DNA from: Ophioderma brevispina
Taxonomy: Eukaryota; Echinodermata; Ophiuroidea; Amphilepidida; Ophiodermatidae
Direction: 5' to 3'
Length of the DNA: 64,000 nucleotides
Assembly: GCA_023653785.1 (NCBI GenBank)
Contig: JAMKCH010085009.1
Span: forward strand, 1 to 64,000
Shown: positions 1 through 11,976 of the stretch, piece after piece
How the letters are laid out: each line of letters starts with the position of its first letter
Position numbering within the stretch: the stretch's first letter is position 1
Made by a program: the position numbers and the translations under genes
The notes under the pieces: model-generated
Seen by the model: only the letters and a program-made list of their open reading frames with translations
Told to the model about the DNA's origin: nothing
The model's database searches: none

Positions 1-462
1 CACTAAAATCGTTTGTCACTGAAAAGAACTCCGTATGTGTGAGAGAGACGACGGCGTCCCGAGCGATACTGAAGTACAGCAAAGCTGCACACTGTCGTGA
101 GTGCTCGTCGAAACATTGCAGACGGGCTTGTTGATGGCAATGATGGTGAAGGTGGGTCCAACACACAGTGCGCTCACACCACGGGACTGGATGCGGCAAG
201 GCGTTGCGACATGTTGGATGATGACGACACTGAACTGGTGGGATATCCTGCAATACTTGACCAAGGCGAACCGGGCTGTACGATGACGACACTAGACTGC
301 TGTGATGACAACACCTGAATGGAGCGATGACTACGCTTGACTGCTGTGGCGTCAAAAGAAGATTGTAGTATAGGATTAAGAGTAGGCAGTTTCGGTGCGC
401 ATTCCAATCCCGTCTGAACTTACATACGTCTGTGTGCCTAGACGGCACAATCTGGGGAGGGG
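1..462 (+). other. Possible 3' internal region of an LTR retrotransposon
   Basis: GC-richer than the flanking DNA and ending in a purine tract directly before a candidate LTR. It holds only a short ORF at 97-318 (73 aa, acidic D-D-D-D stretch) that I do not recognise. No protease, RT or integrase motif is visible in the part inside the window, so assignment to a retroelement rests only on the polypurine tract and LTR that follow. Confidence 0.3.
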
Positions 463-874
463 GCTGTGAAACGGGATTGGAAGTTAGCCTGTATTTTCTT
501 AGTGTATTATTTTGTCACAAATAATGTCCCAATTAATGGTTATCCATCGCCCTCTGCTTACAAATTAATTTCCATTACGTCAGTACTAATTATGCAAGTC
601 ATGTCATGTACTTGCCCAATCAGCGCGTCGGCGCCCAGCGTGATCTATCACCCACGCGGTAGTAGGAACTAGCAAGGAAAATTGTCAGTTTCCTGTATCA
701 CTACCATAGGTACTTGACGTTGTGATGTAACCTGACGACGAGGTGAAGGCTGGTTGTAATAAAATACTTGAGAAACTGATTTACCGAGTCACGTGCGTCA
801 TTCAGAAGGAGCGCAAGGTTCTGTACCTTGCAACTTACCCGCAAGTCCTCCGGGCCGCTCCCGGTGCCGCTACA
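454..874 (+). repeat. Candidate 3' LTR with polypurine tract
   Basis: A purine run GGGGAGGGGG at 454-463 is followed by TGTGAAACGG at 465, and a 410-bp segment ends CCGCTACA at 874, giving TG...CA ends. An AATAAA signal lies at 758-763, where the R region of an LTR would be expected. No second copy is in the window because the element would extend off the left edge, so this is a structural inference. The 68-aa ORF inside it is not treated as a gene. Confidence 0.42.
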
Positions 875-962
875 ATATTATAGATTTAAGAGTGATGGAC
901 CATGAGAAACATTTATAAGAAAAGTAATGTGAGACAATATATATATCAATTTAAGGACATGC

Positions 963-1482
963 TCAATTCTGAGGAAATCGGTGGAATTTTAGAGCTTTCT
1001 TATAAGTAACAATGGACCCGAAGTGGCGAACAGCGATGGGCAAAGAGTTCCGTGGGCTAGGAGTAGCAATGCTGAAAGCCCTGTCATCCACTGATCTTTT
1101 TGTACGGGAGCGTCTTGTCATCTTCGGACGGCAAGGTTGGCCTGCCAAGAGTATGCCAATAGAGAGCTATTCTGACAAGTATGGTGGCAATTGTCCAGAA
1201 AATGCCCTCGTAGGTAAGAAGCATAAGCTTAAAGACAACACGTTCACTGATCGGTAGCCAATTGAACTCTTTAAGGAGTGGAGTAGCTGGTGCCCTTCTA
1301 TCAGATCTGAACACCAGTCTGATTGCTTTATTTTGCAATATCTGTAGTTTATTCCGATCTCTGGCAGACATTCCATACAGTAGTGATTTGGCATAGGCAA
1401 TGCGAGATGAGCGGACGAGATGACGACAACTTAGAGATAAGTGATAAAGCGACGAATAAGCCATATTCAAAGGCCAAAACAT
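963..1482 (-). pseudogene. CR1/L2-like LINE, C-terminal end of reverse-transcriptase ORF (decayed)
   Basis: Three minus-strand frames together give the usual C-terminal tail of CR1/L2-type ORF2. First comes K-L-Q-I-L-Q-N-K-A-I-R-L-V, then L-L-K-E-F-N-W-L-P-I and a hydrophobic L-M-L-L-T-Y-E-G. In another frame Q-L-P-P-Y-L-S-E appears. Last, in a third frame, are D-R-A-F-S-I-A-T-P, N-S-L-P and the terminal Y-K-K-A-L-K-F-H. These are recognised landmarks between the RT domain and the stop codon. At least two frameshifts are needed and the catalytic RT domain is absent, so this is a 5'-truncated dead copy. Confidence 0.72.
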
Positions 1483-4400
1483 CAGGATGTTGTAGGACTG
1501 CCTGACAGATACTTCTATATGTAAATTTGTACTTGAATGCTCAGTTAGAATATCACACTACCACACTACAATTCATTGTATCACTGTCTTTGTAAAAGAC
1601 AGGTTTAATGGACATTACACATCATTGACCTAAGCTAATAATTTGGCCTCCACTATACAGGTTAAATGAAACATGAGAATTTACATTCCAGAGAACTTGT
1701 TTGGCAAATTCATGACACTATAGTAGATTTCAAATTACGCGAGACTCTTTGCATATTTAGACGATGTAATATTGATGTGGGGTTCAATCCCCGGCCATGC
1801 AGAGACTAGGCCTTTTTTTGCCATTACAAAACATATTGTGACCATGGTACAAAGTTCCTGTACAGAATCGGCTTAGAAACGGATGCATTCAGCTATACAA
1901 TAGTCTGTTAATGATTGAAGGACTTATGCCATTGTTAGCCAGGATGTCAAATCCGTTTTGCGCTAATCTTAATACAAGGTTGGCCCATTTTTGATGACAA
2001 AATAAAAACTTGTTGTGTTGTGTTGTGTGCATCGATATAAGAATGCATTATTTCTCTAATGCTGTGATAAGGAATTATATTTTGCAGTGTTAAAGGTAAG
2101 TTATGTTCACATAACAACGTTTAATGAAATAATTGCTGGTGTTTTGATCCTGATTCTTCAATTTGCAACATCCAAGCTATCTTAGATGTGAAATAGTTTA
2201 GGTCAACATTTATTTACTAGCTACATTACTATATATTGCATGAGTATCATAAACTTTTTTACCTGTGGCCTTTAAAATAATTCCTCTTACCTCTCATACT
2301 ATAGTAAGTGTATACTAATCTAATAAATATACTTTGTATAATTCGTTTTCATTATTGTCGTATATCTATACATGGTACAAGAAGCTTAAGGGTTGGTATC
2401 GATACACAGCCGTAAGCTGTCCGGCGGTTGTAGGTGTTCAGATATTTTGTTACAGCAATGACAGTTACTGGCCAGTTCATGCTGGTTGATGTACAGACTT
2501 GAAACAGGAAAAAATAGCAGCAACTTAACACTGTTGGATGAGACGCTCAAATTATGTTTTCAGGCATAAATCCAATGTATTTCTGGAGCATAAACTAGTG
2601 TCTTTTAGAGAGACTAGTTTGCAAAATAAACCAACCGATTTTGGAAAATGAACACCTATTAATGCAATCTATATAAAGTTGCATTCCATTAGGCCATAAG
2701 TAAACACCATTGACAAGGTTGCATCAATAGATTTCCACTAAACCAACGACATTATTTGTTTTTTAAACACTTTCTCTCATATAATAGCTTTATTGTAAAT
2801 AATTTAAAATGGAATATATGATATGTCTGCTTTTAATTTTAGTATCCTGCCGAGTGTTTGAGTATTGTATTGCGATTGAATCCCTTTTTGGTGAAAACAC
2901 ATTCGTACATGAAACAGAACTTTAATGCTCCTAATCATATGTTTAATAGTTTGTTATTTTTCACGTAACCCAAACACGTGATAAATAACCAACTCTAACA
3001 CAGACACTGCAGCATAGTCAATGTCATGGAACATAAAGGCTACTGAGGCTTGGCATTGTTTCATTGAGGTACCCAAAGATTTCTACATATCCACTAGAAA
3101 CTGCAACGTTCCGAATACCGTTGAACAGGGGTTACACAAATGCTAGTGGAAATTAAAGTAATTCAAGATGTTCCTCTAACACAATCACGTGTTTCCTAGC
3201 TTTTCTTGTAAATTAAATGCATTTGCATGCCTTTTCTGTTGAATATTGGCAAACTAAGAAAAGTGGAGTGCAATTTGTAGTACTCAAGCGTATACATCTG
3301 AACCATACATGGCATCATTTTCGGATGTTGTTGATGGTATTGATGAAATACCAACCCAACTGCTCAAATTTCAGTCAATCACACTGTCTGGTAGATAACC
3401 AAGAAATACGTTAGCACCAGTCCAGCTACCTGTGTGTAGAAAAATGTGGAATCACCTTCACGTTATTATTGTTAGTAATTTCAAAGATTAAACTTAAGAT
3501 GACATTCATGTGTAACCGTTTTGTGACTAGTTAAATCCTTGCAAAAATATTTAAATATTACCAGCCAAAGGTTAACTAGAAACACTATATAGAAAATTCA
3601 TACTTTTATTCCTATTTGATACTTTTACTAAAAAAGAGTGCTCACAACTGAAACATAATTGTGTGCAAAAATAACTCTTAGACATGAGTGGAATAGTTGC
3701 GAAAACGCAACTTTTTAATTGTTTTCTGAAATATTTTAAGAAAGCGACGATAATTTTAAAACTTCTTGACTAACCGTGAGTAGAAACTCTTTAGTGATTG
3801 GTAGCATCTTCCATAACGTGAAGGCAATGGGTGTCCCATTTAACTTGGATAGAAACAACGTCATCTGTGAAGGTGTATGGGGAGAACAGAGTGTGTTAAT
3901 GCAGGTTAAGCTGCCATGGTCGAGGTATGTGCTTGTAATTGAAATATGGAATTCTCATGTTCATGGTTCGATCGAACAAAAGATTTCCACGTTTCCACCC
4001 TTATAATATCGTTTTTTAAAACATCACAATAGAATCCGCATTGATTTCGTTTCCTGGGTGGGTTTAAAAACCTCACACAAGGCAGTGAATTATTAATTTT
4101 GATTAATTTGTAATAATCATCTATCTCTCACACATTACATAACTTAAGGCTACAACCCACTGACACCAGTACGCCAAACAATTCCAGCCGGCAGAAGGTT
4201 TTTCTGTAATACTTAAAGTAATACATTTACGGAGCACATATTATTCCGTTAACATAATATGGCTTCCATTTTGAGATGAAAAAACATAATGTGTTTCCTC
4301 ATCTCCAGGAGCACATCTCAAATTTGCGATTTGACACAACACCTTGCCCGGGAGTAGCGAATTACTGCCAATAGAGACTGCGCAGATATGAAACCAAATG

Positions 4401-4560
4401 GTCATGATAAACGTAAAATTGCCAGTGGCATAATTGACCCTCTGTTTCCTATAAACCCTCAACTTTCCTTCCTACCTGCAATAGGAATCCTTCGTCATGT
4501 TCTCCTGTCCCACTGTAATCTTGTAGGTACTCTATGGCTGCGTGTGCCTAAAATGAAAGA
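1483..4560. other. AT-rich intergenic DNA with a tRNA-like SINE fragment
   Basis: No supportable coding region. Around 1781-1800 a B-box-like GGTTCAATCCCC followed by a T7 run looks like the remains of a tRNA-type Pol III promoter, and the stretch to about 2030 ends in an A-rich segment followed by TGTTG repeats, as at a retroposon 3' end. The rest is unremarkable AT-rich sequence; the 60-76-aa ORFs here are no longer than chance. Confidence 0.4.
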
Positions 4561-4573
4561 CAAACAACATTAA

Positions 4574-4667
4574 CCTATAGTAGATTTCTGGCCTACTATA
4601 GGTAGACACCATTATTTTTGCGTGGAGGAACTCGGCCCGGCCTCGTTCTTCCACTTAAAATAATGGT
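4574..4667. repeat. Two adjacent hairpins (possible small palindromic element)
   Basis: The first hairpin pairs CCTATAGTAG (4574-4583) with CTACTATAGG (4593-4602). The second pairs ACCATTATTTT (4608-4618) with AAAATAATGGT (4657-4667), and inside it GTGGAGGAAC (4622-4631) with GTTCTTCCAC (4645-4654) around a GC-rich loop. Confidence 0.6.
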
Positions 4668-4784
4668 ATCGCCTTGGTTTCAATTCGTCGTAAAGAGAGC
4701 ACCGGTTCCCAAAATCATACCTTTATTCTCTAATTATATGTGCGCCTTATTCCGTTAATTACAAAAGATCGATTTTCTGCCTAC

Positions 4785-4860
4785 TTGGATTGTGTGGCGT
4801 TCGTCTGTGGGCGCTAGTCGTGTAATCCGAAAGACGTGGTTCGATTCCCACTCCAGGGGT
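4785..4860 (+). repeat. tRNA-derived SINE head or tRNA pseudogene
   Basis: A near-perfect B box GGTTCGATTCC sits at 4838-4848 inside a pairable T-arm (GTGG/CCAC). It is preceded by an anticodon-arm-like GTCGTGTAATCCGAAAGAC. The 5' half does not pair with the 3' acceptor strand TCCAGGG, so this is not a working tRNA gene; a SINE promoter fragment is more likely. Confidence 0.45.
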
Positions 4861-5213
4861 AAAATTTTAATTCATTATTATTTTATCTTTGGGTTAGGGA
4901 TTGCAATGAAAACATCAGGGTCGGCGATTGAAGTAGAAAATAGTGAATAGCTGCTTTATGAGATAATTTGACTGCTTATGGCCCTGGACCATGATATCGG
5001 GCCAGAATCTCACACGTGCAGTTGGCTAAGCCTCCATTTCTATTTTGGCATGTCCAGGTTACCCGTTTATTTCATACTGCAACAATTATGTTGATTAAAA
5101 CGAATCCTTTACGAAGGCACGTACCCAGAGGAGCATGAGATGACCAAAATGCTGGCTCTGTACTTTGGTGCGATTTTCAAATAAATCGTCTGCACTGACT
5201 TTCATTATATTAA

Positions 5214-5549
5214 AGGTCCATTTCGTGATTTCAGCATCTTCTGTTTTTCATTGATCACTAGATATCCTTGAGAAAAGCTTATTCTAAAAATTTGAGCTGA
5301 TCACGATCTTGCGGTTTTGTGTTATGAGCAATTGCTCGTTCCCCACTGTCCCATAGGCTACTGTGCTGTAATTTCTGTCCGTTTACGGACAGACAATATA
5401 AAATTGCGAATTTCTTACAGATGCGACCGAATTTGCACGTAAGATTGGGCACACGTGGATTACTAAGACTAACGGTTCAGATGATATACAAATCTCAACA
5501 TTTTTTAGGTAAGTCGGGGGGACGAGGCTGTGGATCACGAAATGCCCCT
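5214..5549. mobile_element. TTAA-flanked palindromic MITE, copy 1
   Basis: The ends are AGGTCCATTTCGTGAT and, on the reverse strand, AGGGGCATTTCGTGATCC, forming terminal inverted repeats. TTAA lies immediately outside both ends (5210-5213 and 5550-5553). The interior contains a further partly inverted segment around a TTTCTGTCCGTTTACGGACAGACA-type hairpin near 5385. TTAA target sites are typical of piggyBac and Kolobok families. There is no coding capacity. A second complete copy lies at 19473-19759 in the opposite orientation. Confidence 0.72.
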
Positions 5550-5699
5550 TTAAGCATATCGTATTGTTGTGGGAATTAGTCTTTACTGTTCTCTATTGAT
5601 TAAGATGAAGGCATGTGCCCAGAAGAGCAGAGATGGCCAAGATGCTTTCCTAGGCTATTCTAAGCCGTGATGATGACCAAATTGCCTCATCGCGCGCGA

Positions 5700-5935
5700 T
5701 CTGTAATTGTGGCCACCACCGTGCTTCGTTGCCAATGGCAACGTAAAGCTTTACAACAGTAACATGGGACTTATACAGAAGGTGGAATCTGTGCAGCATA
5801 GAGCAGCACGTTTTACAGATATATATTGCGCACCAAGGAACGTGGACAATAGCAAAGTCGTTGGTCTACTGTATTGGTGCATGCCAATTACAATGCAAAA
5901 CAATTTTACAGCAATTATATACAAGTGTGACTAGG
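5700..5935 (+). pseudogene. Short LINE ORF2 C-terminal fragment (tentative)
   Basis: A 75-aa open segment contains I-Q-K-V-E-S-V-Q-H-R-A-A-R-F-T, which resembles the (K/E)-V-Q-R-R-A-A-R-F-V landmark found just after the RT domain in many Jockey/CR1-type LINEs. No other motif supports it and it ends after 75 codons. It could be chance, but the match over 12 residues is better than expected for a random ORF. Confidence 0.38.
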
Positions 5936-6045
5936 TTTGATTGCCATGAAATGTGTCGGAAAACAGTGCCTCTCAAAGATTGGCCCTTATGCTTAGACAT
6001 AATTGTCACTAAAATGCACAATATGAGCTAATATGAAAGGTCAGT

Positions 6046-6470
6046 GCAAAATTTGAGCTATAGTCCTTTCAAATTTCAAACAGCCGGTAACAACTATATG
6101 CTATCTAAGAAATTTTCTCGTGTTTCCGATTACAATCTCCTCTATTTGATGCACAGAGTCGCTCGCCTCTGGAATTATATATAAGACTATAAGGGGAGAA
6201 CCGCCCTTCGACATGTGAATAAATAAATGCTGTACTCTTTAACACATCATCTGTTATTAAAACCAGTTGCCAATCAAATGGATTTCCTCTTAAAATCGGT
6301 CCAGGCCATGTAAGTTCTTATTACATTGGTATCAAATATTGACGTCTCAACTGCGGGCAAACAGCGGTACGTGTGGGCACTATAAATTGTAATCAATATG
6401 ATAAGTGGTAAAGTGCCAAATAGTCATTTATCAGTCAGAGCCTTAAAGCAATAATGCCAATTTTTTTAAT
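6046..6470. repeat. Dispersed repeat, copy 1
   Basis: It shares blocks with 29905-30420 in the same order and orientation: a TTGAGCTAT block, GCTATCTAAGAAA versus GTCATCTAAGAAA, CATCTGTTATTAAAAC, AAACAGCGGTACGTG and ATCAATATGATAA, then CAAAGCAATAA or TTAAAGCAATAA. No coding content. It may be part of an uncharacterised transposon or LTR. Confidence 0.55.
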
Positions 6471-7171
6471 GACGCACACCCTAATGTTGAGATGTGGATA
6501 TGGTTGAACTTGTTTGTATTGGGCTTAACTCTTCCTAAGTAGTTTAGATAAATGTCTTGAAATAACATTTTTGTAAATTTGGGATCTTCGATCTTAATTG
6601 ATCCAGTTGTTAAAGTCAAAGGCGATTGAAACCAAACGTCACGCGGGTCGATTAAATGGGCATTCTCAAAGATCTAGAAATTGCTTCTACCTCAAACAAA
6701 TTGCTATGATCGCCAAATCTTCTCAAAAGAAGCAGTGAACCAAGTGGAGTGTACTCAAAGTGTACACAAATGTCATATGTCAAAGAGGCCGATTAAAGAG
6801 GCATTCTTTTTTAATGAAAATCCATTGTTATGATCACCAAAATATTCAGAGGACCCGCTAACCCATTAGGGTCACGTGTTACACGCGATTGCACAGGATC
6901 ATTGACAGGTGAATGTATTGTAGTACTGGAATGCGTCTATCTTGTCCACCAACATGGCTGGCTATTGGATACGGTCTATAGGTATGTAAAATTCAAATAT
7001 TTTTTGGCATACCTTGTAATTTTTTTCACCCAATCTTTTATGAATCTATATCATTCTATATATCTTGACAAGTATTCTGTGATAGTGAAGGAGTTGATTC
7101 TAAATGCGTAATGCGATTCAAAAATCATGGCAGTTTACAACGGTCATTTACGTTCAAAATGAAATCTATTG

Positions 7172-7442
7172 CTGGCATTCTCAAAGGGAGACTAACTTTA
7201 GACTCGGGTTTAAACCAGGGTTAGTCCTACATGAGTGGACTTGTTTCTCTTTCAACATAGGCCTACTATGAAAGTGTGTCGCAATGGGTGAGAAAATTCC
7301 TCATAGATTGGCCGAATCAGCCTAATTTTCTCACCCGTTATTTGAAAATTTCTTGTATGTTGAAAGGGAAAAAAGTCCACTCTTATAAGACTAACCCTGG
7401 TTTAAACCTGGGTCAAGAGTTGGACTCCCTTTGAGAATATCA
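7172..7442. mobile_element. Long-TIR MITE of the ATTCTCAAAGGGAG family, copy 1
   Basis: The left arm ATTCTCAAAGGGAG (7177-7190) and the following ~85 bp pair with the right arm ending at 7438, which reads CTCCCTTTGAGAAT. Within each arm are GGTTTAAACCAGGGTTAGTC and CTTTCAACATA. The centre carries TGAGAAAATTCCTCAT opposite TTTTCTCACCC. TATT on both sides is a possible but weak target duplication. Related copies lie at 11693-11885 and 25155-25437. Confidence 0.72.
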
Positions 7443-7514
7443 GCCTATTGGTTTAGGTCTTTTTTGCATATAGGCATAGGAAGCTTTTTCCTATTTTATT
7501 TTGCGAGAACATAC

Positions 7515-8700
7515 CTGCACGTTGATGGTTGCACTAAAATAAGACAAAGACGCTATATTGATTGTAAAGCCCATGATTACAATCCATATGAATGACATGC
7601 CTGTAGAACCGTACAAAACGAGTACATATAACAAAATACACAGACTGGATACAAGTCCTGTAAATTGAATGAAGAGAAAAGGTGAAAAGGCGTCATCAGC
7701 ATCTTGAAGAACTTTACACAGCTTGGCGTGGTCAAGGCGCCACTCGCTGAGAACACTACATGTCATGTTTGTATTACTTGCTGTGAGCCGACTCAGACGA
7801 TATTTTTCTAATTGGTTGAGATCCCGAAAGACTTTCTTCAATAGAAAACAAGTCATACAGTAGATTCCAGCAGACAAAGTGGGAACGTAGGAACCGTGTA
7901 GAGCAAGCAAGAAGTAAAACAGAGTTTCAGGTGTTGTGATGAACGCTTCTACTACGGTCCCATTTTGCGCCACTGTGTTTATGTAAATTTCAACCACGAG
8001 GATGTGGTCACAAAGAGCTAACCCCAGGCAAAAAATCATTGAGGCAAAGGAGACATATCGAAGTCTTCGCAGTATTCTAACAGCTTCTTTAGGTTTATTT
8101 TTCATGCAGAGGCTTGTGCATTATTAAATGAGGCAAACAATCTTTGAAAGCGCCCGCGGTAAGACGACCACTGAAATGCGGTCATTATCAGTGGAATATA
8201 CAGTCCAGTTATAAACTGCCCTGCTTTCTGAACAAAACCAAAGGGGCTGGAGAGATAACTCAACTGAAACTGTAAGAGCTTGATGAGAGAAATCCAGTGC
8301 ACAATCACAAGACCGACACCGTACAGCCAGTGCCAATATGACGAATGTTTTTTTGCATCTGGATGCCTCTTTGCCTCCAATCTCCAAAATACATTCCGAC
8401 ACATGTGCCCAATGGACCAGAACTGACGAAGACATACAATTCTGTTGATATTTGAGAGGTTCTTGAGAGTCTTTCTGAAGTCTGCACTCTTGGCACACCG
8501 TGCCGAATTTGGCCGTCCTGCCATTCAGGGTTCACAATCCTGATTTTTTGCATCGTCCCTCCAATAACCGCAATCGCAGTGATAAGCGATCATTTTAAAC
8601 GTAGATGTTACAGTATTATTTTCAATGCATGGATTGGGCATTTTGGGTACTGTATCAGTTTGGCACATACTTTCAACGAACATATTACACTTTTTGGCGA
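7515..8700 (-). pseudogene. GRL1: gustatory-receptor-like seven-TM receptor, frameshifted copy
   Basis: The C-terminal two thirds is open for 204 codons (8105 to 7491) and aligns with the open copy at 34747-35865. Shared landmarks are a TM4-like L-F-Y-F-L-L-A-L-H-G-S-Y, then E-W-R-L-D-H, K-V-L-Q-D-A-D-D, F-S-P-F-L and C-I-L-L-Y. Coding homology stops at N-V-Q, where CAG|GTATGT forms a phase-0 splice donor (exon end 7515); the last eight codons of the ORF read into the intron. The N-terminal part (C-V-G-M-Y-F-G-D near 8390) is split over three frames. Frameshifts lie near 8345 and 8113, where this copy has one base fewer than copies 2 and 3. The family is membrane chemoreceptors or ion channels with N-in topology. 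It is probably a recent pseudogene; sequencing indels are an alternative. Confidence 0.66.
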
Positions 8701-10619
8701 CTGTCTGTAAAATGTTCTTGAGATTGTCCTTGCCAGAAGCTTACTTTTAATAATATTTGAAAATTTTTTTAATCTAATAGTGAGGAAGGACCTATCATGT
8801 ATGACCAGTAAATATGATTGACACGCGACTCACTTCGTATTAAAACTGGCCATGATTGAATATTACCAAGATTACTAATCAATCAAACCTCAGCTTCTGG
8901 AATGCAGTGAATGCACTTTTTGTAGTTAATGTAATATACTCACGATTTTCCGCTTTCCCATTTTGAGTGGCCTTATCTCCAGATAGAAACTCTGTTACAC
9001 TGTTTAAAATTCCCATTGTTTAAATGGTAAATAACGGAATCCTGCTGCCGGTATTCTACCGTTAAAGAACAACAACCATCAAGATGAATGTGTTCCCGTT
9101 ATGATGAAGAGAAGTTTTTGAGTTTTACTTTTATCGATGTATGTGAAGAAAACACATATTTTGTTGTTAAAGTCATTAAAATGTTCAAGAATCTATTAAA
9201 TACAGTAAATTGTTACTTCTACGCATGCACAGTAGCTTACTGTAGAATCTGGCACTGGGATTCCGGTGTAGAAGTAAGCGCGTGTGTGTCCGCCGTACTC
9301 CTAGTCCGGGAACATGTGAACAATGAGGGCAATCACTTTCAATGACTCTTTACGCACATTAGTTTCACGCTTTATTCCGTTATCGTCTATCTATACAGCC
9401 CGGACTATGGCTCCTACCGGACTAATCGGCTTTCACACCGGTATTTCAACCCATTTTTATCTTAAGATTAAAAAAAAAACGATTTGTTTTTCTAACCGTG
9501 TATCAATTTGACTTATTCGTTCTTATAATTCATTGATGTTTGATCTACTTTTATTTCATTCAGTAATTATTTTTTTTTTTATTTGTCAAATAATAACAAA
9601 TTCTTTTTATTGCACTTTGTTCTTTGTATTTTTGTGTTTTTAATATGTTATTTAGATTAATTTAGGGTTTCCCTGTTTTATTTGCTTTATGCTTCAATCA
9701 TAACCATAATTTTTTCTAGATGTGATATACGTCTCATGCATGAATTTTAGTTTGTTTTTATAGTAAATTATGTCGACATAAAAATATCCTTTTTTTTCAT
9801 TTTAAAAACACAAGAGGACATTTCCAGAAAGAGAGGCCCAATTTTGTCGAACCGAGGTTTTTGCATCATGCATGGGGTGCACACAGTTACCAAATTATAA
9901 AGGATCTAAAGGATATTCATTTGAAAATCTGTGTAATTACTCTTCTGTTAATAATTTATAGACACTAGATCGTGAATATTCTGGAAGGGCATGTCTCGGA
10001 ACGACAACCCACTGCTGGTTGGTATTTGCTGTTTGAACATAGTTATGTAAAATTCGTTAAATATTTTTTTTGGCAATGTCTTTTAATATTTTCACCCAAT
10101 CTATCCAATGACTCTATATTATCATTATCTTAACCAATAATCTCTGTGATTTTGGTTAAAACACGCGATAGTGAAAGAAGTCGATTCTAAGGCGTATGTG
10201 ATTCAAGTCCTGACAGTTTTCACGGTCATTTAGTTCAAACATAATCTATTAGTATCGTCTTTATATACAGGCATAACACGCTTGCTGTTTTATTTGCATT
10301 TTTGTCGAGACAAAAGGCGCCGAAGACATTTATCTTGGGTGAAGTGGGCATAGAAGTCGCCATCGTAAGAAAGTGAAATAAAATTAAACAAATTGAACGC
10401 ACTTACAAAAACACGCGATTTACGTGTTTTCCCTATGGGAATTCGCCATTGAGCGTGTGTCTGTGTTTGGTAAACATATGGTCATAATATGTCACTTGAA
10501 ATTCCTGTATGGAGAACCACATTGGCAGGCTGGCGATGGCCGCGCCTCATCGTGCATATTGCTTTTGAAGCGACCGAATCGGTTTAAGGTGACCCATTCC
10601 TGCGTGGGAGATTACTGCC
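8701..10619. other. AT-rich intergenic DNA with module fragments
   Basis: No gene is supported. 8830-9010 belongs to module 1. 9338-9420 is a dispersed repeat also seen near 23700 (inverted) and 32280. 9440-9800 is very AT-rich with A and T runs. 9960-10260 repeats the sequence near 17500-17750 (GAAGGGCATGTCTCGGA, then CGCGATAGTGAA), so it is a detached piece of the GRL module. Confidence 0.5.
9338..9420 (+). repeat. Dispersed ~80-bp repeat, copy 1
   Basis: CTCTTTACGCACATTAGTTT, then ACGCTTTATTCCGTTRTC and GCCCGGACTATGGCTCC are shared with 32278-32345 on the same strand and with 23694-23747 on the opposite strand. No coding content. Confidence 0.55.
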
Positions 10620-11050
10620 AGTGGTAGTTCTGTCTTAGGTGGTAAAAGAGAGTTGTTCTGGTCTGGAGTATCAAGCCCATGCAGTATCCATGATCTGTAA
10701 GATGTTGAATGTCGCGAGAGCGCAGTCCTCTGTCTACCGAGTTGGTGCGATTGATTCTTTGACAGTGTTATTCAGCGGGTGCTTGTTGTGCATCATGGCC
10801 CTTATTCACTAGTTTTGCGTGTGGTGTTCTCTACGGAGTGCTGCAGGTGCAATGACGAAAAGCACTGGTAGGAAGTCAGTGGAGTAGGAACGGAGCAAGC
10901 AGGAATGGTTCTCAAGGTCTCGTTGAGTACTGTGGGCAGCTTTTTTTGTGTGAGAGCTGTTCACCATGCTGGGGCGGCGTATTCAGCAGTGCTGTAGACC
11001 AGAGCCACGGCGGTGGTGCGTAGAGGTCCCGTTGGGCCTTGGCACCCCAT
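10620..11050 (-). pseudogene. Jockey-like LINE ORF2 fragment
   Basis: In minus-strand frames the order is: R-T-T-A-V-A-L-V-Y-S-T-A-E-Y-A-A-P-A-W near 11030-10975; then L-P-V-L-F-V-I-A-P-A-A-L-R-R-E-H near 10880-10830; then M-H-N-K-H-P-L near 10795. This is the usual succession downstream of the RT domain in Jockey-type LINEs of marine invertebrates. Several stops and frameshifts interrupt it. The join to unrelated sequence near 11050 marks the 5' truncation. Confidence 0.65.
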
Positions 11051-11692
11051 GAAGATCCATATACATGATAGGGGAGATGGAGTTTTATACACAGAGCTGT
11101 TCATGTTGAAGGGCCTGGACTTCCAAGAAGATAGGCTAAAAAATAATACAAATAAATATGAAAAATACAGATTATCGATGTAATTATAACTCACCACTTC
11201 TCAAACTTCGCTGCAAAAATGATGCTACTGTGTACAAAATACCCTTCAACATGGCTACAGAGCTATGCGCTCTGTAGCCAGGTGCACCTATACGCCCTAG
11301 ACCCCAAACAACACCTACTCAACACAGCCCCAAAAACCATTGCATATCTGGGTGGCTCCTGGCCAAGTGCACATGCCTATCAGCACTTAGATTATAATAT
11401 TTCCCAAAGGCTACCGATGCCATGGGTTTTAGACGCATTACCTAGCCGTGGCGGTTTCATCTCCTTCTTTTATCACAGGCCTGCTGTTACCAAATACTTG
11501 GGCCAATTGCAGCTAGCCTAGGTTAGAAGAACTACTTGTGCTTGCCTCATATGGGGTGTATGCAAATTGTACAAAATGTCACGTGGGCCGATTAAATGGA
11601 CATTCTTTAAATATCTACAAATTGCTCTGCCTTAAAGCAATTGCTATGATCGCCAAATCTTCTAAAAAGAAGTACTAAACCAAACGTCATAT

Positions 11693-11885
11693 GGGGGTGT
11701 ACTTTTTTCCTTTCAACATACTATGAAAGTGTGCCATAACGGAGTGAGAAAATTCCTCATTGATGGGCCGAATCGGTCTAATTTTTTCACCCGTTAGTTT
11801 AAACTTTCTTAGTATGTTGAAAGACGAAAAGGTCCACCCAGGTAGGACTAACTCTGGTTTTAATCTGCGGTTAATAGTTCGGACA
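11693..11885. mobile_element. Partial MITE of the ATTCTCAAAGGGAG family, copy 2
   Basis: The CTTTCAACATACTATGAAAG core, GAGAAAATTCCTCAT, TTTTTTCACCCGTTA and the start of the second arm (AGGACTAACTCTGGTTTTAA) match copy 1 at 7172-7442. The outer parts of both arms are missing. Confidence 0.6.
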
Positions 11886-11976
11886 ACCATTGGGGAAGAA
11901 TAGCGGCTATTGCGTTTAGGTCTTTTTTTTGCATATAGGCATAGGAAGCTGACTGTTTTATTTTGCGAGAACATAC

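Larger units (their letters stand above)
6600..9060. repeat. Duplicated module 1 (GRL gene plus flanks)
   Basis: Segments here recur in order at 11340-13560 and 16460-19480. The shared parts are the GATTAAATGGGCATTCT flank near 6650, the GRL coding block, and the downstream CCATGATTGA..CCAGATAGAAACTCTGTTACA region near 8860-9000. A separate block carrying CGCGATAGTGAAG is found near 7080, 10165 and 17660. The copies differ by many small indels. Confidence 0.65.

Noticed and set aside
466..672. 68-codon ORF
   Set aside because: Lies inside the candidate LTR and has no motif.
4785..4860. Functional tRNA gene
   Set aside because: B box and T-arm are good but the acceptor stem does not pair; kept as a SINE or pseudo-tRNA.
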